The notes beneath the pieces were generated by a model. That model saw nothing but the letters and a program-made list of their open reading frames with translations, ran no database searches and was not told the DNA's origin. A stretch of 64,000 nucleotides of DNA, taken from NCBI GenBank assembly GCA_023014365.1, contig JAEBUN010000001.1, positions 2,232,001-2,296,000 of the forward strand, in the 5' to 3' direction. The stretch is from Lepiota brunneoincarnata. Its lineage: Eukaryota > Basidiomycota > Agaricomycetes > Agaricales > Agaricaceae. Shown in pieces: positions 11,646 through 26,497 of the stretch; the first letter of the stretch is position 1; each line of letters begins with the position of its first letter. The position numbers and the translations under genes are program-made.

Positions 11646-12498
11646 GTGTCCCTTCCTGGAGATGCCGCTGTCTCCACGAGTGCCCGAGTCTTTTCAATTC
11701 CCAACAACAGGTCGTCTATTCGAAACAGGGCATCTTCAAAGTCAAAAGTCAAAGGGGCCACCAAATAGCCGTCATTCCCCGCGACAGATTTTGCATCTTG
11801 AAGCTGGGTTTTCTGTGTGGTGCGTCTACTATCCCTTTTACAATAAAGGTTATTGACTTATCCCTGTTGGTCTGTAATCATTGACGGGGGATTAGGCTCT
11901 GTGCGTGCATTTTGGCACTACTGAGGGGGCGGTCGAGCGTTAAGGGTGATTACGAAATATTGCACCTGGACGGAACTATCTTCGTATAGCAGCCGGCGTT
12001 ATGCGGGATTCGGGTGTATTGAAAAGTTGATAGAGGAGTTTTGCGATAAAGCAGCGACTACTAGGTACATGTAGAAATACGAGTGTTCGTTAGCCTCAGA
12101 GGCTCATATACGCGAGAACTGAGGTATGTGAGTGGGGAGGTGGGCTATTTATCTTGGTATGTATACAATAAGCTCGATAGATAATAGACGAGAGGAAGAT
12201 CGGGAATGAGAAAAAAAGATGGTAGTGTCCGTGGGTCCAAGCACGCTGCGTTGTAACGTCTTGACTCGCGTTTGTCATCCCAACAGTACATATTACATGT
12301 TGATTGATAAGTATATGTAGTTGGCAAAACATTTGGATTCTGCAACTCCTTTAAGTTTTGACGAATTGAATGGAATAACATTGGTCAACTGCGTTGCAGA
12401 GATAACAAGGACAGGAAACGACTAGAGAAGTGTCGCATTATGTAATGTTCGGTAATTTGACCCATCACATTTTGAGGCGCCTGCACCTCTGTTCCTAA
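11646..12498. other. Intergenic region, no gene seen
   Basis: About 850 bp between the UPF0390 gene and SAS10. It is A/T-rich and I find no supported frame. The part close to 12498 is presumably the SAS10 promoter. Confidence 0.5.
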
Positions 12499-14697
12499 AT
12501 GCCGCGCCGACCGTCAAAAAAAGCAAAAATCAAGAAATTACGACCACAGGAAAGATCTAGTACAACACTAAACCGATGGGAGACTATTAATGATGTCCCT
12601 CTGGACGAGGAAGATGTTTGTAAGTGCTGCATATTCCGTTCACATTCTCCCCCAAGTTGACACCTTGATGTAGTTCATGCCTCGAAAGACAAAATTCTTT
12701 TGGATAATGACGAATATGACGGCAGTGATGAAGGAGACGATGATGAAGTGTTTGCGCTGAAAGGACTGGAAGGGGACAGGGACGAGGATGATTCAGGGGA
12801 CGAATATGGGGGTGGCAAGAACGGAGAAGAGGAGGAAAATACCACTACTCTCTCTAAGTCCAAGCAGAAGAAGGGTAAGAAGAAGAGAGGTTTGGATGAC
12901 GAGGAGGAAGAGGAAGAGACATGGGGACGCGGAAAGGCCGCATACTATTCCTCGAATGCTGCTCAGCTGGGATCGGACGATGAGGAGGGACATGAACTTG
13001 AAGAACAGGAAGCGAAGCGGTTGCAAAAGCTGGCGAAGGAAGGCATGAATGAATCTGATTTCGGTTTGAACGATGACCATGGAGTTTTCCGAAAGCAAGG
13101 CGCAGCAGAGTGAGTACCGTGTCTTCCATTGTTGAGCACTCTTTTCATGAGCAATATAGGGAGCCTGTGGATGCTCTGCCAAGTATCCTGCCGTCACTTC
13201 CAAAGGACAAGCAGTCGCTGCTCAGGCACCTCGAAAAAACAAACCCAGAGGCTCTCGCCTTGGCTCGTGACTGGCACGATACAGCCTGGGCCCTGGTGAG
13301 GACACGCCGAAAGATTGCAAAGTCAGCTTGAATTATTACATACGTTCCCCCTGCTCACGAGCTTATAGCTTGCGAGGTACCGATACCGATGCTTTGACCG
13401 AAGGAATGGCACATCTGCACTACCGTCAGTCGCAATCATTCTTCTCCGCGCGCTTCACAAGTTTATGGCCTCTTCAGAAGCGCTGCTGACTTATACCACG
13501 ATGCTCACATTTTACCTGCACTTGCGAGCCAACTCAAAATACGCACAACGCCCCGAACTCCTCACTTCTCATCCGATTATGCAGCGACTACTGACTCTGA
13601 AACAGTCAATATCAACTCTCGAAGATCTTGGTTTCACTCTTTCCGATTCCGAACCCGAATTTGACGAAGAAGATTACGAAAGCCTGGACTTTGAAGATGA
13701 AGACGAAGATATGCAGCAGCTATGGCCACTGGAGCGCCAAAAAGGATTGGAGCCTGGAGAGCTCTCCGACCTCCTCGAGGACGCACAGCTGTCTATTGCA
13801 TCGCTTCATCACAAAACCAAACCTGCTGCGATACAGCCATCAAAGGATAAGCCGCCCAAGAAAAAGCGCAAGGTGTCAAGAACTCCTGTCAAGTCTATTT
13901 TTGATCTGGAAGAACCGGAATTCACTGCTTCGGCTAACAAGTCCGTGCGCTCTCAGAACTTTGCGGATGTGGATGATATGTACGGGGAAGCCGCACACCT
14001 ACAAGCCATTGACGCCGCCGACAAAAGCGCTCGCAAAAGATCACTGCACTTCCATACGGCCAAAATTGAAAGCACTAGCGCCCGTCGACAGGTTGCACGA
14101 AATCAAGCTATGGGAGGCGACGACGACATTCCCTATCGTGTGCGCCAGAAGGAGAAGGAAGCGAGGCTGTTGCGAGAGGCCAACAAAAAAATAGGGACCC
14201 AAGGCGAGGAGGACCTTGCTGATGTGGAAGTGTTCGAAAGGACATCCAAAAAACGGAGGAGAGAGCACAGCAGTAACAGCGAAGGAGATTCGGACAGCCC
14301 CGAAGGATACTACGAGCTTGTCAGCCAGAAGCATAAGGCCAAGAAGGAGCAGCAGAAAGCTGAGTACGAGGCTACGCGAGTCGCGGAACGGCAAGTGCCT
14401 CTTTCTGCCTACGATTTGTGATTTCACTAACTCCCTTCCAGTATCCCTGAGGAGGAAGGAACTGATGGACCCAGATCCCTTACTCGTGCCATCCTTACTA
14501 ACAAAGGACTCACGCCACGGCGTCCCAAGGCTGTTCGTAACCCTCGTGTCAAGAAGCGTCAGAAGTACGACAAAGCGAAGAAAAAATTAGCATCCCAGAA
14601 AGCTGTTTACAAAGGAGGTTTAATGCAGACCGGGGGTCGTTACGAAGGCGAGAAATCGGGTATATCGAAAATCATTAAGAGCGTTAAATTGGGGTGA
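12499..14697 (+). CDS. SAS10: SAS10/UTP3, small-subunit processome component
   Basis: Nucleolar U3 snoRNP-associated protein needed for 18S rRNA processing (Sas10/Utp3/Lcp5 family). Exon 1 starts MPRRPSKKAK. A long acidic, low-complexity N-terminal part follows (12700-13110). The Sas10/Utp3 core includes EPVDALPSILPSLPKDKQSL, DWHDTAWALVRTRRKIAK, MAHLHYQALLTYTTMLTFYL and LKQSISTLEDLGF. The C-terminal Sas10 domain after the last intron (SLTRAILTNKGLTPRRPKAV, then NPRVKKRQKYDKAKKKL) is diagnostic. Introns include GTCAGC...TAG after 13319, GTCAGT...CAG before 13491 and a GC-AG intron at 14391-14441. All exons join in frame. An acidic tract beside basic blocks is usual for this family. Confidence 0.93.
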
Positions 14698-15099
14698 CAC
14701 CTCTACTACTTACACAATTTGCTCGTCCTTTGCATAAGACTTGTGTTTTACGCGCTGATGTATGGACTTATTTGAGGTGCACTCCATGCTCACCGCCCTA
14801 CCCAGACGGAATTACTTATCTCATGTCTTGCGCCCATGTCACGTACGTCATAATTTCGTTGGAAATCTTTTATGCAGAGTCCTTCGTAGGAACAGCTTCA
14901 GCAACCGAACTACCGTTTGAACACCTACATGCAGTACTCTTTTGAACAGATGAGTTCCTAACGACGCTCGTGGTCAGTCTAATTTGACAGCAGCCAGAGG
15001 GCAAAAGGGGGTCAGAGCTCATCGCAGTTGCTCCTGTTGTAGGACTACCCTCCAAAACCGCTTGACCAAAAAGATGAGGACATTGGAGGAAGATCTAGA
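14698..15099. other. Intergenic region before the ABCC transporter
   Basis: About 400 bp with no supported frame. It probably contains the SAS10 3' UTR and the promoter and leader of the ABC transporter, whose true start I could not fix. Confidence 0.4.
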
Positions 15100-18000
15100 C
15101 GATGCTACTTCGTATATGCAGTTCTGATCTCTTCCCTCGTGCTGTTTTCGCGCCGCCTTCAGCAAAAACTCCAGAAGCCCCCAGCTTCCGACAGAGATCC
15201 TTCCGAAGGCGAAGGCGCGCGCGAGGATTCCACTTTCGACGAAACCAAATCCCTAGATGCGAGACTCTCAATAAGCTGTGGATACTCCTGCGCGAGGCTC
15301 TCCTGTTGCTTTTCTCTCTCTCAATTCTGGATCTTCATAATGGTGTTGGGTCTCTTTGTCATATTCACCTCCGTTGGTCTCATGCACCCGAGACGATCTG
15401 CTACGTGAGCACGCCGGACATTCCCCGTCAAGGTCGCCGACACGTCAGTCCTGAAATAACTAGCTCTATGCAACCATGCTGGCCACCATCTCCTCGAGAA
15501 GCAGCGCCTCGTGGAAGAGGAGATTCCTTCTGCATATCGATACCATGCTCGCTCTCATCTTCCTTGTTTACACCTATCAAGACATCTGGCCATTGGCAAC
15601 ATACACCTGGCACCTTTGTGACTCGTCCAATGCTTTGGTCCTCTCGAAGATCGCACTGCTCTTCATTGGGGGGATCCTTCTGCCGCTCATTACTCCCTAT
15701 CCAAATAGATTTTATCCTGAGAAAGGCAATATACAAGGTTGGTTTCATCGTACTGTCTAATTTATCAATGTTGACCGCTCCATCCACTTCTTCTTAAGGT
15801 CTTTCCATGTGGTCACGCCTGACGTACAGCTACTCGGATCCACTCATCTATCTGGCCAAACCCGACTCGCTGCAGGACTTGATTCCACCGATTACTCTGG
15901 AAGATAGATCAGACCACCCGACGAGTGGTGTGCCTTCTATCCTCAATCACGGTACTTTGGAAAAGAGGCACCTATTTTGGCACTTATTTACATAAGGAAT
16001 TCCGTTCGTATATCTCTGCTTGTCTGGCCCACTCCTATCTTATCGGTAAAGAGTTTTTGCAGCTGTCATTACTGCAGATTTCGCGCGTACGTCCATACGT
16101 GGGGCGATACGCTCCCCGGCTGACAGGTTTAAAAAAAGTCAGCACTCTTGTCAACTGGACCCATCGGCACCAACCGACTGTTGAGGTCAACGGAGCGATT
16201 GACAATAGTTCCACGCAGCTGACCACCGACTCGTTAGATACCTCGAAGGAAAGGATAAGCCTTCAGACTTTAGGCCTTGGGTCTGGATATGTATACTATT
16301 TCTGGGACCTTCCTTTCGCTCGGTCATGTTCCAAATGTGTTATAGTGTCTCTGTGAGTTTCGATAGCTATGACCGTCGTAACAAAGCTAGCTTACCCCCT
16401 CCAGAATCAGGTGATGGTTCAATTTGAAGCTCTCCTTACCCGCACATTATATGATTATACCCTTCGGTTGCGCCTCCAGAACGATTCTTCTCGCACTAAG
16501 GAGAGGAATTCAGCCAATCAGATTGGCAAAATCAACAACTTGGCCACTGATGTCGCCAACATTGCTGCCGGTGTCGATGCGACCACAATCGGTGAGTAAC
16601 TGCAAACCAAAACCCCGCACTTCCCACACGTTCATTCGGGCAGCAATTTTATTATGCTCGTGCTATCCATGTGGTTCTTCTATAACATCCTCGAACAGAG
16701 GTAGGTGACCCTCATACACTTCGTTCACTGGAGATTATCAGTGCAATACTTGGTCTTGGTGCAATGATCCTCATACTGCCCCTGCCGACGCATTTTACGG
16801 CAAAAATGCGCAAGCTACAGAACGAACGGAGCAGAAAGGTATATTCTACTCGATAATGGCGCAAAACCTCTACTGAAAGTCTCCGGTGCAGACCGATGCA
16901 CGAATTCAGAAGATATTAGAAGGTAGAAGCTGACTAGACTGTCCTGACACATGGAAGCTATTCACTCACTATTTGACGTTCAATAATCATGCCTATGTCG
17001 AGGTCAATTAAACTCCTCGGTTGGAAGGTCAGAGCAAAGCGCCAGATAGACCAGGTACGTCAGGAAGAGCTGGGATTACTCAAAAAGTACGAAAGCGCCG
17101 AGCTTTGGACTGCGAACATGAAGCACGGTATCCAGACCTAATCCTTCGCAAATCAGTTCTTAGCACCCTCTTCTAGCTTTTTGATACCCCTCGTCACTAT
17201 GCTTGTGACTTGCCCGACTTACGTACGCGTTCTTTGAACTTAGATTGTACGTCCCCCGATGTCCGTTCCAGACCACCATATTCCATGGTGAACTTACATG
17301 TGAGTCGAATGAAATATATCAATGAAGTCTCCAACCTCAATCGCAACTAGCACCGCGAGTATTCCCTTCAATGACGGTCTTCGAAGCTCTCCGACAACAC
17401 ATTCGATCCGTTCTAAATACGATTCCTGCAATCGTACAAGGTAGCGACGTCATTTCAGGGAAGAGAAAGATCTGACCGGGGCTCAGTAAAGATATCTTTT
17501 GACCGGTTTGATGATATTGTCGGAAATGTGAGTCCGTGCATCTCCCCTTAGAAAAAGATCGACTGAAACCTTCAGTCGGATCTCATGAACAGCGGTGACA
17601 GCGCAGATACCGACCTTCATTGCTCGAATGTAGTTGGGTTCCGCGACAGCCAGTTTACTTGGTCCCCAACGGATCCCTCGGCCTTTTCGTCTAAAAATCG
17701 GTGGCGAGATCGTTTTCAAACCCGGATTGACCCTGATAACTGGACCTACCGCATCCGGAAAATCATCGCTGCTGATGGCACTGTTAGGTAGGCACCCACG
17801 AACCCGGCCCTCCGGAGACAGATTAACGGCGCATCTTGCATAGGAGAAAATGCATTTGGTGTCTCCCTCGAATTCTTCATGGGCTAGTCTGCCTCATCGG
17901 TACGGAGTAGCATACGCCGTGCAAGATTCGTGGATTCAAAATGGAACCATAAGGGCGCGTCGTCTGAGGTTTGTCCACCGACATGCTGGTGATCGAATTT

Positions 18001-21000
18001 TGATTTCCGGGAAAGCATACTGTTCGGCGCTCGCAATGACGAGGGTCGGTACCAGGAAGGTATTAATTATTTAAATTTCCCCTACTCCCCATCGCATCGC
18101 CCGAGGTTAACAATAATTCTACAGTGCGGACTGCGCCAGGATCTGGTCCTTTTCCCTGATGGTGATTTAACCCAAATCGGAGAGAGAGGTTTAACATCAA
18201 GGTACGTTTTCTATTGTTCTATTCCACAGATTGACAAATGGAAAACCAGTGGCGGGCAGAAGGTATGACTGCCTCGCCTGTGCAAAGCACCATTGAAGCT
18301 TGGTCGCCCAAAGGCCCGCGTAGCAATGACCCGCGCGGTGCATTCAAGCGCGAAGATCTTGCTATTCGACGACACGTTAGCCGCATTGGATATCCACACA
18401 ACAAACCGGATCGCACAGCAATTATTTTTGGGCGATTTGATGCATGGCAGGATTGTATTGCTGGTGGTAGTTATTCCTCGACTCGCTAGTGACCTCACAA
18501 AGAGGCTCAGGCAGTCATGATACCAGACACACAATATAGGATTGCTTGGGCCCGCGTCCACGGCGATTCTTACCCTCAGCCCTGACGGCGCATGTCACTA
18601 TCAGTAGTGCCCCCGCGACGGAACAGGCCCAGGTGGTTGCTCCTATCTTAAAAGTGATATCAAAATAGCGGATGCTCCGGAAATAGAGAGAGCACAAGAT
18701 GCCATTGCGCAAATGACCAACGGAGAAGGAATAAATCAAGACCACGTAACATGGGGAGCGTGTAAGGGTATACCATCCTAGCAACGAGTCATCATCCGAT
18801 CCTCCTGTGTATCATGGTCTTCTCCTTGTTATCTGGCAATGAGGGCAGTCTTGTAATGCAGGCATGGTGGATGGGATTCTGGGCGGCCCAGTATGAGATG
18901 CATACACCCTCCGATGTCTCGGTATAATTGTGAGCTTTCCATCTTTCCGGAGAAATTCGAAAACAAACACCCTCAACATCAGCTATCTTCTGGTCCCCGT
19001 GTGCATGCTCGCCCTATCCATTAGCCTATGCATCCTTAATTGTATGCTAATCAACTCCGGATCGCTGAGAGCTTCGAGGACCATCCGTTCACTGTTGTTC
19101 GAATCTGTTCTAGGTTCGTGTTGGAGGTGAGGAATTCCGTCTGCCGATTACCAACTTACTAAATTCATTTCCATGTCCAGGTGGCTAGATACGGCACCGA
19201 TCGCTCGAATCACGGTTCGAGCCACACAAGACATGCGAACTAGTAAGTGATTTCCCGATACATTTTCTGGTACATTGCTGAAAGTCGTAGTTGATGACCC
19301 ACTCTCATTCAACATCCGGAGAGCGACGGAACTCGACATATCTATGCTAATCAAACTCGGAGCAATACTCACACCCAGCCCCCTTTACGCCATCCCCGCT
19401 GCAATGATTACTTTGGGTATCCTGAACGGCCGGTTCTACTTGAGGGCCCAGCTGCCGATCAGACGGGTCATGTCGCATGTAAAGTCTCCTATTGTAGCAC
19501 AGTGGGTCCTCTATTTTGTTCCTAGGCCGTGCAAGGCTCGGCCGAAGCTGTCCTGATAGTTTCTCTGAAACCCTAGATGGTCTAGGTGTGCGTAAATGAT
19601 TTATATATCTGGGCGTGCTCATGAGCCATGCGATTACTCTCTATCCGAGCATATGGTGCTCAGGAGAAATGCACCAGGGAATGCATACACCCAGGTCGCC
19701 GTAACTTACTGGACGATGAATCGGTATCATATCCCTCGCTGGTACATATCGCACTCTATGCTCAACTTAGTACCCACTAGGTGGGTTGGCGTTCGTTCCG
19801 GTGTCCTTGGCGCACTTTTTTCTGCAGGACTCTCAACGTATCTGGCATACGGGAGTGGGCACTCTTCGGCATCCAACACTGGGTTTTCCCTAACTGTGGC
19901 CGGTAATTTGCGCTTGTATTTGATCGTTCGATACACTTATTGTCTTCCTAGTTGGGTTTAGTTCGATGTTAGCAGTCTAGAACTGAATGGTGCGCCAAAT
20001 TGCAAAGGATAGGTTTGTTCACTCCAGCTCACGATACAACGCGACACAGCCAACAGGTTTGCAGTGTTTCTGTCTCGCAAGCCGTATTCTCACACTTAGA
20101 TAGTCTTGAAAGGATCTATGATTACACAACGATAGAACAAGAACGGGGGTCGTCCGAAATTGACCCGCCAGCGCATTGGCCCTCTCAAGGGGAGCTCCGA
20201 GTGACTAACCTCTCAGCCAAGTATTCCAAGGTAGGCTGTGATCATTCCGGTACAATCACTCGCTGAAAAAAACGCAGGATGGTGAGGAGGTTCTTACATA
20301 AAAACCTCAATTTTGAAGTTCGAACCGGCGAAAGAATAGGTATAGGTGGGCTTCTATTTGTAGGACGTCTTCCAGCTACCTTCACCCGATTGGGTTAGTT
20401 GGACGAACAGGAGCCGGAAAAGTGAGTCATTCACACGAAGATAGTGTCATGTTGGTCCTAAGAGCTCTATCTGCAGAGTTCACTCGTGTTTGCACTCCTC
20501 CAGTGCATAGTCATGGAGGGCGAAGTGTATTAATGACGGTATAGCGGCTAGCGAGCTTGATGTCATAACTTTACGATCCAAGTTCGCAGTTATACCTCAG
20601 ACAGTAAGAATCGAGCTATCTCGTTGTTCCCCGGGAAATCGACATGCTTTGCAGCCCGATCTCTTCACTGGCGCCCTCCGAGACAACCTTGACCCTTTCC
20701 ACGACTTCGATGACGCGGATCTATATGCTGCATTGCGTTCAATAGGATTGAACCTATTCCAGACGGGTGATGGCCTACAAAATGGCGTTTTGGATTCTCG
20801 GGTCACAGGCAAAGGGGATAACTTCTCGGTCGGGCAGAGACAAGTTATAGCTCTCGCTCGTGCGTTGCTCCAAGGCCACAAGATCCTCATTCTTGACGAA
20901 GATAAGGTATAAGGATGCATCCACTATACAGGAATCTTTTTTCATTCCCACTTCCTATACGAGCGACATCTGTGATAGGTAGGATCCTCTGAGAGTAAAC

Positions 21001-21383
21001 ATCTCTTCGTCCGCTCATCTCAGTATTCTAGATTACCAGACAGATGCAGCGATCCAAAAGGTCCTACGACATCAACTTCGGGATGTGACCATATTGACTG
21101 TAGCCTACCGCCTCCGGACAGTTATGGATTTTGACAGAATTGTGAGTGTCCTACAACCGTACATAGACGATCTACAGGCTCAATTACGTTGGAGATGGTC
21201 CTAAACGAAGGGCGTATCGTCGAGTTTGATCAACCGAGGGTTTTGCTAGAGAAGGCAGATGGATTTCTCAAGAGTATGGTCGATAGCAATGCGGACAAGG
21301 ATGAGCTGTACGCTTGGCCAAGACTTAGAGCACACGGCCTAGACTTCACCACTTTTGCTTTCGGAGTGCCTGCTTGGCCTTGA
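15100..21383 (+). CDS. ABCC-type (MRP/YCF1-like) ABC transporter, frame broken several times by +1
   Basis: Full-length ABC exporter of subfamily C, with layout TMD0-TMD1-NBD1-TMD2-NBD2, spread over many small exons. Landmarks: a TMD0-like stretch at 15540-15740 (MLALIFLVYTYQDIWPL); SMWSRLTYSYSDPLIYLAKP and EKRHLFWHL (15800-15986); FRPWVWICILFLGP (about 16270); Walker A GPTASGKSSLLMALLG (about 17735); GVAYAVQDSWIQNGTIR; the signature SGGQK on a 13-nt exon (18250-18262); Walker B ILLFDDTLAALD (about 18350); TMD2 from about 18780; second Walker A GRTGAGKSSLVFALLQC (20400-20500); GALRDNLDPFHDFDDADLYA and FSVGQRQVIALARALLQ (about 20830). Conserved sequence needs a +1 step near 15987, 17684, 19682, 20299 and 20531; some intron phases between exons are also unresolved. 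It could be a decaying pseudogene, but all motifs needed for ATP binding are intact. Start unknown; the stop is at 21383, or at TAG 21340-21342 if a further +1 occurs near 21315. The substrate cannot be predicted. Confidence 0.75.
18250..18262 (+). other. 13-nt micro-exon encoding the ABC signature
   Basis: TGGCGGGCAGAAG lies between a CCAG acceptor and a GTATGACT donor and completes Ser-Ser-Gly-Gly-Gln-Lys at the NBD1 signature of the ABCC transporter. The flanking exons end in GGTTTAACATCAAG and start GCCCGCGTAGC and join in frame only through this exon. Confidence 0.65.
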
Positions 21384-22343
21384 GGGTGTTTTTGCCCTTG
21401 GCGCCTCTGACCACCTGTAATTCATTGAATTTCCTCTTTGCATATCGTTTTGCCTCTGCGTCGTCGACGAGTTCATCCACTAGTGTTCGCTTGCGCTGGC
21501 TTCGCGGAAGATTATCAGCACTTGAACCACCGAATGGCTTCTCCGTTGCCAAGATCCGGCCGATCTAGGATGGGTAGTGAGCATGGGCAATTCTAAGTTG
21601 AAGGACATGCCTCACTGTGAAGTATTTGGGTAGGCCTTTGATCCCCTTGCCTTCGCCTTCATCCCTGCGATAGAATCGCTTCGGGTCCAGTTGGTTATGT
21701 AGTCGCAGTGCTTCGACTTCGTGGTAAAGGCGAGGCAAATCGGCTTCAGCAGGGGCTGGTATGTCAAACCAATCTGGCCCCGCAGTTCGTTTCTTGAGCT
21801 ATGCTGGCGTCAGCGCCGTCTCGATTTCGTTGCGAGACAGAGGTCAAACCTCTTTCTTTTCCCTCTTTGTCAATGGTTTCCCCGCTTTCGTCAGCTCCGG
21901 CGGTGGAATCGGAGGAGCAACGGTCGCTTTTGATAAAGATTTATTTTCGGCCCCCTCAACTCCTGGGTCTGGCGCTAAAGTACCGGTTTCTCCTCGCAAT
22001 TCACCAGATTGGAGATACGGGGGTTGTAATAATCCTGGGTCGAGCTCCGGAAGAGGCCTTCGATCCATAAATGAGCTAATGCGTTCAGGGTATTCGGCAG
22101 GGGGACATACGGTTGTTCGGCATCGTCTAGCATTAGAATTTCTTCGGTGTCTTGTAACTCCAGGGTATCTCCTTGTTCTGCAGCTGTTGATGCGCTCTCC
22201 CTAGCGCGTTGTAAAAGTGACTGAAGGTATTCCTGGGTGATCTCCCCTTCAGATTCGCTTTCCGAGGTCGCGCTAACCCAACTCAAATCTGAATCTGACT
22301 CTGAGCCTGAGATTTCCGATAGTCCTGGTATAACATTGAGCAT
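21346..22343 (-). CDS. FCF2: FCF2-like pre-rRNA processing protein
   Basis: Nucleolar Fcf2 family protein (TdT-interacting factor 2 relative) acting in early 18S rRNA cleavages. The ATG at 22343 starts MLNVIPGLSEISGSESDSD, an acidic, Ser/Glu-rich N-terminus. A 44-nt intron (GTATCT...TTTAG, about 22022-21979) and a second intron (GTTTGACC...CATAG, about 21847-21798) restore the frame up to KREKKELKKRTAGPDWFDIP, the start of the Fcf2 domain. LRLHNQLDPKRFYRRDEGEG and KGLPKYFTIGRIL follow across a third intron (about 21618-21568). The basic C-terminus KRKFNELQVVRGAKGKNTL ends at 21346. All exons are in frame. It is tail to tail with the ABC transporter, whose stop lies within or just short of this CDS, and it diverges from COQ5. 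Confidence 0.85.
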
Positions 22344-22568
22344 AGAGGGTATGACTGAGATAATAAAAGATACCAATTTTCCTCTCTTTCCCCTTTCCTT
22401 TGAGAGAGACCACGTCTACGGCTGTTGTGACCATTAGGAGGGGAGCATAAATTCAAGGTTCTTTCAGTTCAAGAATACTTGACGCACGTGACCAAATATT
22501 TTCATGCATCTGCACCTATCTGCACTGTGTACGTACAGTGTTTCTTGCCCAACTTAACATTATATACC
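22344..22568. promoter_or_regulatory. Divergent promoter, FCF2 / COQ5
   Basis: About 225 bp between divergent start codons. A TATATA stretch sits just upstream of the COQ5 ATG (about 22561). No specific factor site was recognised. Confidence 0.45.
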
Positions 22569-23587
22569 ATGCGGGCCCTCGCCGGTCGCTACTTCTGGCA
22601 GCCAACAAAAACACTGCGCAAAGCATCCCTATGCCTACGTTCCATGTACACAGGACAACCGCCCCCATCATCAGAACCGCGAAAAACCTCATTTGGCTTT
22701 AGGACAGTTCCCGAGGAGGCCAAGGAAGGCATGGTCCGCGAGGTCTTCGACTCTGTTGCTTCAAAGTACGACCTCATGAACGACGCATCATCTATGGGGG
22801 TGCACCGGCTTTGGAAAGACGAATTTGTGGCATCCTTGCAACCGGGGCGACGCGGCCCTCAGAAGTGCATTGACGTTGCGGGAGGAACAGGAGATGTTGC
22901 GCTCCGTATTCTCGACTTTGTACGAGAAAAGTATGGGGATAGGGAGACTGCTGTAGACATTGTGGACATCAATGCCCAAATGCTCAAGGAGGGGTACATG
23001 AGGTTTAAGCAAACTATGTACCACAACAGTGCGTGAAGGTTGTAATTATGATGGATGGACTAGCAGCTCAACATTGCCACAGCCCCTCAAGTTTCCTTCA
23101 CTGAGGGAAATGCTCAAGAGCTCCCAAAAGACAAATTCCCTGACAACACATACGATATATACACTATTGCTTTCGGTATTCGCAACTGCACATCAATCTC
23201 TGCCGTACTACAAGAAGCATATCGTGTTCTGAAGCCTGGGGGAACGTTTGCCTGCCTAGAGTTCGGCCGGGTAGACAACCCAATATTAAGCACGTAGGTT
23301 CACTGTCACGACTACACGTTTTCCCCAAACGCTCATCAAATACCCACTTCCCCAGTTTGTACGACCAGTATTCATTCACTATGATTCCTCTTCTCGGAAC
23401 GATTCTTACTGGTGATCGAGGCTCGTACCAATACTTGGTGGAATCTATCAGAAAATTTCCCCCGCAGGCAGAATTTGCGCAGATGATCAGGGGTGCGGGC
23501 TTCGAAACAGGGAAGGACATTGATGGAGCTGCCTGGCTCAATATGTGGGGAGGAATCGCCTGTATACACACCGGGGTCAAGGTATAA
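22569..23587 (+). CDS. COQ5: 2-methoxy-6-polyprenyl-1,4-benzoquinol methylase (UbiE/COQ5)
   Basis: SAM-dependent C-methyltransferase of mitochondrial ubiquinone synthesis, matrix side of the inner membrane. The N-terminus ([20 protein letters not shown]) looks like a presequence. UbiE/COQ5 motifs: [28 protein letters not shown], the SAM-binding loop [37 protein letters not shown], and [16 protein letters not shown]. The C-terminal exon ends [12 protein letters not shown]. Introns: about 23031-23080 (GTGCGT...CCACAG, giving MYHNTPQVSF) and about 23301-23355. There is no frame break. Length is close to the fungal norm. The cullin gene follows 126 bp downstream on the same strand. Confidence 0.93.
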
Positions 23588-23712
23588 TATTTATAAATAT
23601 AATAATAGATTATTTAAGAATAAATCAAATGAGGTTTGTTTGCTCGATCACTCTGCACCGAGAGATACTGTGTTGCGATTAACGCGTCACCTTCTCTCCC
23701 TTCTCCACCACC

Positions 23713-26497
<2,785 letters not shown>

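Noticed and set aside
15100..21383. ABCC gene as an ordinary decayed pseudogene
   Set aside because: Not excluded, but Walker A, signature and Walker B motifs and many splice sites are intact and all clear frame changes are +1, which is unlike random decay; kept as a gene with unresolved breaks.
21970..22030. Apparent +2 frame change in FCF2
   Set aside because: A 44-nt GT-AG intron (GTATCT...TTTAG) explains it exactly.
22930..23110. Apparent frame change in COQ5 after MYHN
   Set aside because: A GTGCGT...CCACAG intron at about 23031-23080 joins Asn to Thr-Pro-Gln-Val in frame; no +1 shift is needed.
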